NCBI GenBank assembly: GCA_023301545.1
Contig: JALZUI010000129.1
Coordinates: forward strand, 1-11,355
Direction of reading: 5' to 3'
From: Akkermansiaceae bacterium
GTDB taxonomy: Bacteria; Verrucomicrobiota; Verrucomicrobiia; Verrucomicrobiales; Akkermansiaceae
DNA length: 11,355 bases
The number at the start of each line of letters is the position of its first letter. The stretch's first letter is position 1. The position numbers were made by a program, and so were the translations under genes. Of this stretch, positions 5,171 through 11,355 are shown one piece after another. Below the pieces are notes generated by a model that ran no database searches, was not told the origin of the DNA, and saw nothing but the letters and a program-made list of their open reading frames with translations.

Positions 5171-7711
5171 ATGTCTAGGAATAAAAAGCAAGCGAATGAT
5201 AATGGTGATTCCCTCCCAGTGGGGCTAGGGGGCGTGATTATGCTTGTTGGTGGGCTTCTTTTACTTTGTTCGGCTTCTACGTTTTCACCGTCTGATTTGC
5301 CAATTGGGCCAATGAAGTTTCTTGGTGATTTAGCCGGGAGCCAAGAGCCAATTTTACCGAGGCAAAACATGTTCGGAATTCTTGGAACCTTGGTAGGGTT
5401 ACTTCAATTGCAATTACTTGGAGGGGCGGCCTTTTTTCTTAGTGCGGGGCTTATTATCTTAGGGTTGCTTCGCTTGATTTATAAACGCCGAGAGCCATTG
5501 ATGGTCTTAATTGGTTTTGGTGGGATTGTAGTTTTTGCGGCTGCGTACATGTCTTGCCCAGGAGTGGGGCTCGAGCATTGGGCTAAGGTGAATGTGTTTG
5601 CAGGTCCTGGAGGAATAGTGGGTGAGATTTTAGGGACATATATTTTCAAGACGATTCTATCAGCTGGCGGAGCAAGTGTCGTTTTCGTAGTCGGGTATCT
5701 AGCTTCGATGTGTTATTTTGTTGGAAGTACCCCTTTGAAGGTTCTTTACGGAACAATGGACTTGCTGAAGCGTTCTTTTGTTACGATTCAAGGACAGGCG
5801 TCGGCGCTCGCTCCAACGGCGGTTAAACGTACCAGCTTAGCGGATTCGAGTCATATTCCGCCCCTGCCAACCTCTCTTTTTGATGACGAAGAGGTTAAAA
5901 AAGATACTTCGGGTAAAAAGCGTGCAACTAGGAAAAAGGCTTCCGCCCGAGCTGTTACGCCACCAGAAGAGTCCGCGTCTGCAGCTGAACCAGTTTTTAC
6001 TAGAGAAGAAGAGCCTCAAATCATTGACGGAGCAACGAAACGGTTCACCGCGGAGGAAGTGCTCAATAAAAAGCCCTTCGAGAAAAAAGAAACGGAGGGT
6101 TATAAAGGGCTTACGGTTGACGGTTTTGATGATTATGAATTGCCCGGTTTTGACTTGCTAGACTATGATACAGAGGCCCCTCCCTCTGATACAAATCGTG
6201 ATGAGCTTCTGGGCATTCAACGGACAATTATCGAAACCCTAAAATCCTTTGGTCTAGATGTTACCGCTGGAGACATTACTCGTGGCCCTACGATTACGCG
6301 CTTCGAAGTGTATCCTGCGATTGGTTTGAAAGTTAGCCGGATTGTTGCTCTTGAGGCCGATCTAGCAAGGGTTACGAAGGCGGAGGCGATTAATATCCTA
6401 GCTCCTATTCCGGGTAAAGATACCGTAGGGATTGAAGTAGCCAATGAGAACCGTGTTCTCGTTCCCTTTAGTGAAATCCTAATGGATGACGCCTTCCGTA
6501 GTTCTAAGCGTAAGATCCCTCTGGCGCTTGGTAAAAATGTTTATGGAGAGGCTGTGATTGGAGATCTAGCAGCGATGCCTCACTGTTTGATTGCAGGCGC
6601 AACGGGCGCGGGTAAATCGGTCTGTATTAATACTGTGATCTGTAGTATTCTCTACAAGTTTAGTCCTGACGAGCTTCGCTTTATCATGGTCGACCCGAAG
6701 GTGGTGGAAATGCAAGTGTACTCTAAGTTGCCACACTTGGTAGTCCCCGTGATTACTGACCCTAATAAGGTCGTGGGAGCACTGAAATGGTCTGTCAATG
6801 AGATGGAGCGCCGTTATAAATTGTTTGCTAAGTGTGGGGTTCGAAACTTTGACAGCTTCAATGATCGCGCGCGTCCTGAGTCGGAGGCTCCTGCTGAATC
6901 GACAACACCAGAGGAGGAGATCGACGAGCCTGTTGATATGGCGCAGATCGAAGCGATTGCCAGTGCGTTCGAGGATGGCGATTTAGGCCCTGAAGCTCCA
7001 GTGGATGAAGACTTAGCTGGCTTCCCAGATGAGGTTGATGAAGATGAAATTCCAGATCGCCTTCCCTATATTGTCATTATTATTGATGAGCTAGCTGACC
7101 TTATGCAGACCGCTCCTGCGGATGTTGAGCTCTGTATTGCCCGTATTGCGCAGAAGGCACGGGCGGCGGGCATGCACCTTATTGTTGCGACGCAAACGCC
7201 ACGAGCTGACGTCGTGACGGGAATAATTAAGGCGAATATTCCTAGTCGAATCTCTTTCCAAGTGTCCTCTAAGATCGATAGCCGAGTGATCCTGGATCAA
7301 GGAGGTGCGGAGAAGTTAATCGGAAAAGGGGATATGCTCTTCTTGCCTCCAGGGAGTGCTAAGCTGGAGCGATCTCAGGGCGCTTTTGTGTCCGATGAAG
7401 AGGTCGATAAAATCGTAGGCTTCTGCTCAGAGCAAGCGGAGCAAAAATTTGAGGAGTCGATTCAAAACACAATCGATTCAGGTGGAGATGAAAGTAGCGG
7501 TGGCGATGATGTCTCTGATGCGGACGAAGAGCTGATGAAGCAGTGCTTAGAAGTGGTGATTCAAGAAGGGAAAGCGAGCACCTCGCTACTCCAGAGGCGC
7601 CTACGTCTAGGCTACACCCGCGCGGCTCGTATTATCGATATTATGGAACAGCGGGGGTATGTTGGACCTGCTGACGGCGCTCGTCCACGGGAAGTTTTCG
7701 TGGGTAGTTAA
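5171..7711 (+). CDS. ftsK: DNA translocase FtsK/SpoIIIE
   Basis: An 846-residue membrane-anchored, septal hexameric dsDNA pump that clears chromosome termini and promotes dimer resolution at cell division. Four membrane segments lie near 16-37, 68-100, 109-128 and 158-185. A charged linker (about 200-340; basic KKRATRKKASAR, then acidic) leads to the alpha domain (about 342-440) and RecA-like beta domain. Walker A is GATGAGKS (476-483) and Walker B is IVIIIDELAD (634-643). The winged-helix gamma domain, which reads KOPS polarity signals, is at 783-846 with LLQRRLRLGYTRAARIID and a REVFV ending. The linker is short, as in SpoIIIE, not long as in E. coli FtsK. Two oddities: a 65-residue acidic insert (566-630) between the Walker motifs, and TQTPRADV where the family usually has TQRPSVDV (674-681). 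The start is supported by AGGAG about 10 bases upstream. Transcribed divergently from the DUF2064 gene. Confidence 0.97.
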   Translation: MSRNKKQANDNGDSLPVGLGGVIMLVGGLLLLCSASTFSPSDLPIGPMKFLGDLAGSQEPILPRQNMFGILGTLVGLLQLQLLGGAAFFLSAGLIILGLLRLIYKRREPLMVLIGFGGIVVFAAAYMSCPGVGLEHWAKVNVFAGPGGIVGEILGTYIFKTILSAGGASVVFVVGYLASMCYFVGSTPLKVLYGTMDLLKRSFVTIQGQASALAPTAVKRTSLADSSHIPPLPTSLFDDEEVKKDTSGKKRATRKKASARAVTPPEESASAAEPVFTREEEPQIIDGATKRFTAEEVLNKKPFEKKETEGYKGLTVDGFDDYELPGFDLLDYDTEAPPSDTNRDELLGIQRTIIETLKSFGLDVTAGDITRGPTITRFEVYPAIGLKVSRIVALEADLARVTKAEAINILAPIPGKDTVGIEVANENRVLVPFSEILMDDAFRSSKRKIPLALGKNVYGEAVIGDLAAMPHCLIAGATGAGKSVCINTVICSILYKFSPDELRFIMVDPKVVEMQVYSKLPHLVVPVITDPNKVVGALKWSVNEMERRYKLFAKCGVRNFDSFNDRARPESEAPAESTTPEEEIDEPVDMAQIEAIASAFEDGDLGPEAPVDEDLAGFPDEVDEDEIPDRLPYIVIIIDELADLMQTAPADVELCIARIAQKARAAGMHLIVATQTPRADVVTGIIKANIPSRISFQVSSKIDSRVILDQGGAEKLIGKGDMLFLPPGSAKLERSQGAFVSDEEVDKIVGFCSEQAEQKFEESIQNTIDSGGDESSGGDDVSDADEELMKQCLEVVIQEGKASTSLLQRRLRLGYTRAARIIDIMEQRGYVGPADGARPREVFVGS

Positions 7712-7723
7712 GATTTTGTTGTA

Positions 7724-7736
7724 AGCCCTCGGGGCT
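7724..7736 (+). terminator. Weak hairpin after ftsK
   Basis: AGCCC/GGGCT forms a 5-bp stem with a TCG loop, 12 bases after the ftsK stop. It is followed by TAAAAG, not a T-tract, so intrinsic termination is doubtful. The remainder of this 128-base gap holds a pyrimidine run (7758-7774) and no convincing promoter or ribosome-binding site for rseP. Confidence 0.25.
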
Positions 7737-7839
7737 AAAAGTGAATTGATTTCAAAACTCTTCTTTCTTTCTCTGCGAAATGTTCTAGTTTAAGGCGCAA
7801 AGTTCCTCTACGGAGGCGCTTCTCTATTAATCTCTCGCT

Positions 7840-9246
7840 ATGTCTATTTTACTTAATATTGCCATCATCTTTGCGGTGATTATGGCATTCAATTTTATTA
7901 TTTTCGTTCACGAATTAGGCCACTTTTGGGCTGCTAAGTGGCGCGGAATGCACGTTGATCGATTCCAGATTTGGTTTGGAAAACCTATTTGGAAAAAGAC
8001 GATTGGAGGGGTACAATATGGACTGGGGTCGTTCCCGTTTGGAGGTTTTGTCTCACTACCCCAAATGGCTCCAATGGAGTCGATAGAAGGGAAGTCCCTG
8101 GATGCAGAAGAAAAAGCCCCGCTGGCTCCAATTACTCCCTTAGATAAAATCATAGTCGCTTTTGCGGGTCCTCTATTTAGTTTTCTTCTGGCTGTGGGAT
8201 GTGCTCTTGTTGTGGCCAAGGTGGGGGTACTAGAGCCTCCTAAAAATGCTCCCGTGATCGGGTATGTTGAAGCTGGTAGCCCTGCGGAGAAAGCAGGATT
8301 GATGATCGGAGATGTGATCACTGATATAGCGGGTGAAAAGCCGGTCTCTTTTGACGGTCAGTTCGATGCGGTGAATACTATGATTGCGCTGAGCTCTGGC
8401 GAGACGATTGCGATGAAGGTAGAGCGTGGTGGTGAAGAAGTCGTCATTGAAACTGGTTATACGATTCCGCCCAAAAACAATTTTCTAGAACGTGCGGGCC
8501 TTCGTGAGATCGGGATTGCAGCGCAGGAGAATGTGATTATTACTTCCGTGATGCCGCACAGTCCAGCGGCCAAAGCTGGTTTGCAAAGAGGTGATGTTAT
8601 TGTAGGAATTAATGATGTGGAAGTTCTCAGTTTCAGGACGCTCAAGGATCAGACGACGGCAGCTGAAGGTTCCTTAACTTACAATTATAAAAGGGATGGG
8701 GTGATAGCGAGCGTGGCCATTACTCCAGAGTTTCCTGATATCCAAGAAGGGGAGAAAAGTAAGATGATAGGGATGAGCTATGCACCTTATGCGGCAGCGG
8801 AAATTACAAGAGTGTATCCCTCGGTAGGAGCTCAGATTAAAGAGTCAGGAGTCTTCATGTGGAAGTCGATCAAGGCTGTGGCAGATAAGAATACCAGTGT
8901 GGGAATCGAGCAAATGTCAGGTCCAATCGGGATGGGCAGTAATATGTTCAATATTCTTAAAAATGTAGGGGTAGATCGCCTTTTGTGGTTTTTGGTGATT
9001 ATCAATATCAACTTGGCTATTTTTAACCTTTTACCGTTTCCTGTTCTGGATGGTGGGCATATCGTGATGGCAACCTATGAATGGATTAAAGGTAAGCCCC
9101 TCCCGATGAAATTTTTAGAGATTGTACAGACGGGCTTCGTTATGTTGATTATGGCGATGTTTCTTTACATTACGCTCAAGGATTTCGTGGGGCTATTAGC
9201 ACCTAAAAACCCTCAGCCAGAAGTGGAGTTTCTTCCTGAGAATTAA
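7840..9246 (+). CDS. rseP: RseP-type site-2 intramembrane zinc metalloprotease (M50B)
   Basis: A 468-residue inner-membrane protease that cuts transmembrane segments. In E. coli the homologue cleaves the anti-sigma factor RseA and clears signal-peptide remnants; the substrate here is unknown. The zinc site HELGH (24-28) lies in the first membrane segment, and the third ligand is the Asp of NLLPFPVLDGGH (396-407, D404). Two periplasmic PDZ domains follow the second membrane segment: about 138-202 (EAGSPAEKAGLMIGDVI) and about 230-295 (PHSPAAKAGLQRGDVI). The GPIG motif (361-364) precedes the third membrane segment, and the fourth is about 425-447. Length and order match full-length RseP (about 450). 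The start is fixed by the canonical short N-terminal helix before HELGH; no Shine-Dalgarno is evident. The common partners dxr and bamA do not flank it; ftsK lies 128 bases upstream and a small zinc-ribbon-like gene 62 bases downstream. No sigma-E/RseA pair is in the window. Confidence 0.96.
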   Translation: MSILLNIAIIFAVIMAFNFIIFVHELGHFWAAKWRGMHVDRFQIWFGKPIWKKTIGGVQYGLGSFPFGGFVSLPQMAPMESIEGKSLDAEEKAPLAPITPLDKIIVAFAGPLFSFLLAVGCALVVAKVGVLEPPKNAPVIGYVEAGSPAEKAGLMIGDVITDIAGEKPVSFDGQFDAVNTMIALSSGETIAMKVERGGEEVVIETGYTIPPKNNFLERAGLREIGIAAQENVIITSVMPHSPAAKAGLQRGDVIVGINDVEVLSFRTLKDQTTAAEGSLTYNYKRDGVIASVAITPEFPDIQEGEKSKMIGMSYAPYAAAEITRVYPSVGAQIKESGVFMWKSIKAVADKNTSVGIEQMSGPIGMGSNMFNILKNVGVDRLLWFLVIININLAIFNLLPFPVLDGGHIVMATYEWIKGKPLPMKFLEIVQTGFVMLIMAMFLYITLKDFVGLLAPKNPQPEVEFLPEN

Positions 9247-9308
9247 TTGTTGAGATTTCAGGTTTACTGTTGACAGGTTTTCAAATTTACCAATAAGGAG
9301 TAACTGAA

Positions 9309-9716
9309 ATGTTTGGTGAAAAAAAGCGAAGAAAGAAGACGTTTGATACGAAACTCTACAGTATAGTAGGCTTTTCTTATGTTGTGCGCGCTGTGTGTCT
9401 TCCGATTGGTGTTTTGGCCCTTGCAGGAGCGCTGTTGTCCCAAGGTTTGCCTATTTGTTATCAAGTGGCGACAGTGGCCTTTTCACTGGTGATTTTTTTC
9501 TCCTTTATTTACTGGGTGGGCACAAGTCGAGTGGTTTGTCGCCTCTGCCGAACGCCGTTACTGAAGCGGATGAAAATCTCTAGAAGCAAGAAGAAGACCC
9601 TTAGTATTTTTGGTGATCGAGCTCTACCCGCTGCTTTAGGTTTAACTTTTCGCAAAAAGGCCATTTGCTGCCAGCATTGTGCCGAGAAGCAAGTGTACTT
9701 TGGCCGCCCGAGGTAG
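9309..9716 (+). CDS. Small membrane protein with two CxxC pairs (unrecognised)
   Basis: I do not recognise this 135-residue protein. A basic N-terminus (KKRRKK, 5-10) precedes two hydrophobic segments, about 21-45 and 50-71, suggesting a hairpin in the inner membrane with both ends in the cytoplasm by the positive-inside rule. The cytoplasmic C-terminal half is strongly basic and carries CRLC (77-80) and CCQHC (120-124), spaced about 40 residues apart. This is the pattern of a split zinc ribbon that could bind Zn2+, and perhaps RNA, DNA or a partner protein; function is not claimed. A good ribosome-binding site, AAGGAG, sits 8 bases before the ATG and supports both the start and that the gene is real. 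It lies between rseP and an MBL-fold gene, all on the same strand, with gaps of 62 and 54 bases, so it may belong to a loose transcription unit. Confidence 0.72.
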   Translation: MFGEKKRRKKTFDTKLYSIVGFSYVVRAVCLPIGVLALAGALLSQGLPICYQVATVAFSLVIFFSFIYWVGTSRVVCRLCRTPLLKRMKISRSKKKTLSIFGDRALPAALGLTFRKKAICCQHCAEKQVYFGRPR

Positions 9717-9770
9717 TTTCTTTCGCGATTCAGTGTTGCCAGGCTCTGTGCCGTGGGGCATAGGTAGAGC

Positions 9771-10445
9771 ATGCTGAATAATCAACTTTTTGCAGATTCT
9801 CTGGATGATGTTTTATCTAAGGCTGGAGTCGATGCGGAGAACCAGAAGCGAACCTTGCACGAGATAGCTCAATCGTATCGCCTGAATCTCGTGGGGCTCA
9901 AGAAGCTTTCCCAAGCGACGGTAATGGCGCCAGCGATCACCCCTCCATCATGTGTTCACCGCGTTCACATGCCTTACTTAAATTTTTCAGTAAACGCTTG
10001 GATCTATGAATGTGGGAAAGAGGTGATTCTGATTGATACAGGTGCAGAGGCGACTGCGATTATCGAGCGTTTAGAAACACTGGGGTTAACTCCTACGCGT
10101 TTATTGATTACTCACGCGCATCCTGATCATACGGGCGGGCTTGAAGCGATTATGGCGACATTTCCTCATCTGACTCCCATTGATTGTCGTGCGATTCCTA
10201 CGGGCGGTCATATCCAGAGGCATGATAGCTTCTATTTTGCTGAGGATCAAGTTTGCTTCGTCGGAGATGCTCTCTTCGCGGGTTCGATGGGGAATCCTAA
10301 TGTCTGCGAAACTCGGTCACGCCAGAGTGTGCAGGATATTTTAGCGCTCCCACCTGAGACCATTTTACTCTCAGGTCACGGACCAGCTACTACGGTGGCG
10401 CGGGAGCGTAAGTATAATTGCTTCTCAACTGGCTACGATTCTTAG
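9771..10445 (+). CDS. Compact metallo-beta-lactamase-fold hydrolase
   Basis: A 224-residue soluble protein with the complete dinuclear metal set of the MBL fold: THAHPDH (114-120; H115, H117, D119, H120), TGGH (144-147; H147), GDALF (165-169; D166) and GHG (202-204; H203). The order and residues match glyoxalase II-like hydrolases that act on thioesters or other esters; the substrate cannot be told. Residues 1-55 form an uncommon helical N-terminal extension before the first strands (YLNFSVNAWIYECGKEVILID). The span from H120 to H147 is only 27 residues, against roughly 50 in many relatives, so a loop and strand region seems missing, yet the frame is open and the ligands intact. The family's usual TPGHTPG is TGGHIQRH here. 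GGTAGAG just upstream may serve as the ribosome-binding site. The pdxH start is 49 bases downstream. Confidence 0.88.
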   Translation: MLNNQLFADSLDDVLSKAGVDAENQKRTLHEIAQSYRLNLVGLKKLSQATVMAPAITPPSCVHRVHMPYLNFSVNAWIYECGKEVILIDTGAEATAIIERLETLGLTPTRLLITHAHPDHTGGLEAIMATFPHLTPIDCRAIPTGGHIQRHDSFYFAEDQVCFVGDALFAGSMGNPNVCETRSRQSVQDILALPPETILLSGHGPATTVARERKYNCFSTGYDS

Positions 10446-10494
10446 AAATTCCCCTTGGTCATTGCGATTTGATCTAATGGGGTTACACTCAGTT

Positions 10495-11136
10495 ATGTCT
10501 ATTGATGTTTCACAGCTCCGCGAGAGCTACACACAAGGAGGAATGGAGAAGAAGGACCTGTCACTAGATCCATTCACGCAATTCGATCAGTGGATGCAAA
10601 CCGCTCTTGATTCTAAGCTCGCAGAGCCAAACGCGATGACGCTTTCCACAGTGAATCAGGACGGAATACCGAGCTCCCGAACCGTCTTGCTTAAGGGACT
10701 AGACCATGGGTTTTGCCTCTTTAGTAATTACCGTTCGCAGAAAGCGCAGGACATCCAGGCAAACCCTAACGTGAGCCTCACTTTCCTATGGCTCGCATTG
10801 GAGCGTCAGGTTATCATCCAAGGGAGTGCGGAAAAGATGAGCGTGCAGGAAAGCGAATCCTACTTTAAATCACGCCCTTATGAATCACAAATCGGAGCTT
10901 GGGTTTCGCAAGAACAGAGCGGGGTTATTCCTGATCGTGCAGAGCTTGTAGCCCGGGATAGATTATTAAAGACCCAGTACCCCGAAGGTAACGTGCCGCT
11001 TCCTGAGTTCTGGGGAGGGTTTCGTATTATTCCGTCTACGGTTGAATTTTGGCAGGGGCGCGTTGGGCGCTTACATGATCGTTTGCGCTACGTGCGAGAT
11101 GGTGAAGCTTGGGGGATCGAGCGTCTTAGTCCCTAA
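10495..11136 (+). CDS. pdxH: Pyridoxamine/pyridoxine 5'-phosphate oxidase
   Basis: FMN-dependent oxidase that makes pyridoxal 5'-phosphate from pyridoxine or pyridoxamine phosphate with O2, giving H2O2; a cytoplasmic homodimer. The frame is open from a TTG at 10462. I place the start at the ATG at 10495 (213 residues) because the E. coli enzyme (218 residues) aligns from there: LRESYTQGGMEKKDL (8-22) matches LRREYTKGGLRRRDL. Conserved blocks are RTVLLKG (62-68) and SQKAQDI (81-87) for FMN phosphate binding, LERQV (102-106), SRPYESQIGAWVS (126-138), VPLPEFWGGFRI (167-178) and EFWQGRVGRLHDR (184-196), which holds the PLP-contacting Arg and His. The C-terminus WGIERLSP is canonical. The GGGG upstream of this ATG is about 12 bases away, so the ribosome-binding site is weak. 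It follows the MBL gene by 49 bases. Confidence 0.96.
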   Translation: MSIDVSQLRESYTQGGMEKKDLSLDPFTQFDQWMQTALDSKLAEPNAMTLSTVNQDGIPSSRTVLLKGLDHGFCLFSNYRSQKAQDIQANPNVSLTFLWLALERQVIIQGSAEKMSVQESESYFKSRPYESQIGAWVSQEQSGVIPDRAELVARDRLLKTQYPEGNVPLPEFWGGFRIIPSTVEFWQGRVGRLHDRLRYVRDGEAWGIERLSP

Positions 11137-11200
11137 CTTATGAGCTAAGGGGATCGAAAGAGGCTTGCAATTTCGCGACATTGATAGATTGTGCGCCCCT

Positions 11201-11355
11201 ATGATTCATTTAGTACATTTTTGGTTAAAAGAGGAGTGCCAAACTCCAGAAGTAAGAGAAAAGTTTGAAGCGGCGCTTACCGCGCTGTGTGAAGTCCCTC
11301 TTGCAATGCAGTCTAGCTGGGGAGTTCCGGCAGTAGTTGCGGAACGTCCAGTAGT
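11201..11355 (+). CDS. Dabb-family (stress-responsive alpha/beta barrel) protein, N-terminal part
   Basis: An open frame begins with ATG at 11201 and runs off the window edge after 51 complete codons. MIHLVHFWLK followed by an amphipathic helix (PEVREKFEAALTALCEV) and a strand (SSWGVPAV) is the start of the Dabb ferredoxin-like fold: first beta strand, helix, second strand. Dabb proteins are about 100-residue dimers, some stress-induced and some small cyclases or monooxygenase relatives; no function can be assigned. It is 64 bases after pdxH on the same strand. That gap shows no strong promoter, ribosome-binding site or terminator. The rest of the gene lies outside the window. Confidence 0.7.
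   Translation, partial: MIHLVHFWLKEECQTPEVREKFEAALTALCEVPLAMQSSWGVPAVVAERPV

Noticed and set aside
9270..9298. A perfect -35 box TTGACA between rseP and the small membrane protein gene.
   Set aside because: At 16-17 bases spacing the -10 would be AATAAG or ATAAGG, which overlaps the ribosome-binding site, leaving no room for a leader that includes it.
11120..11160. Near-palindrome CCCTAACTTATGAGCTAAGGG after pdxH as a terminator.
   Set aside because: Pairing is interrupted by mismatches and no T-tract follows.
1..11355. Search for a defence island, secretion system, biosynthetic cluster, CRISPR array, IS element or integration site.
   Set aside because: Gene content is housekeeping or small conserved proteins; no direct repeat arrays, terminal inverted repeats, transposase, integrase or tRNA were seen.

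Overview
The window looks like ordinary chromosomal core sequence of a Gram-negative bacterium. Gene content and protein style (a Na_H_antiport_3-type transporter, a very acidic FtsK, a Dabb protein, PdxH) suggest Verrucomicrobiota, perhaps a marine Opitutae-like lineage. That assignment is inference from protein resemblance; there is no rRNA or phylogenetic marker here. No mobile element, CRISPR array, tRNA, rRNA, phage gene or obvious horizontally acquired block was found. No stretch of more than 300 bases lacks a gene; the longest gaps are the first 174 bases and 7712-7839.

Layout. At 175-2471 (+) a secreted-start, multi-spanning Na+/H+ antiporter-like protein is followed 5 bases later by riboflavin synthase. 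Three minus-strand genes converge on them: a Ste24-type M48 membrane protease (2538-3782), a small NTF2-like protein that I assign to the COG4337 / iota-class carbonic anhydrase family (3865-4332), and a TIGR04282/DUF2064 GT-A type nucleotidyl/glycosyltransferase (4395-5102). Divergent from these, on the plus strand, lie FtsK/SpoIIIE DNA translocase (5171-7711), RseP site-2 protease (7840-9246), a small membrane protein with two CxxC pairs (9309-9716), a compact metallo-beta-lactamase-fold hydrolase (9771-10445), pyridoxamine-phosphate oxidase PdxH (10495-11136), and the start of a Dabb-family protein cut by the window edge (11201-11355).

How the genes relate. Most are independent housekeeping functions: ion homeostasis, flavin and vitamin B6 cofactor synthesis, membrane proteolysis (M48 and RseP) and chromosome segregation (FtsK). 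Riboflavin synthase ultimately supplies the FMN that PdxH uses, but the two are far apart and probably not co-regulated. The window does not show a novel multi-gene system.

Most worth a second look: the iota-CA-like gene, with its HHSSLP motif and a promoter whose -35 and -10 both fall inside copies of a TTGTAnnCAA palindrome 21 bp apart; the 65-residue acidic insertion between Walker A and Walker B of FtsK; and the shortened MBL-fold protein that still keeps every metal ligand.
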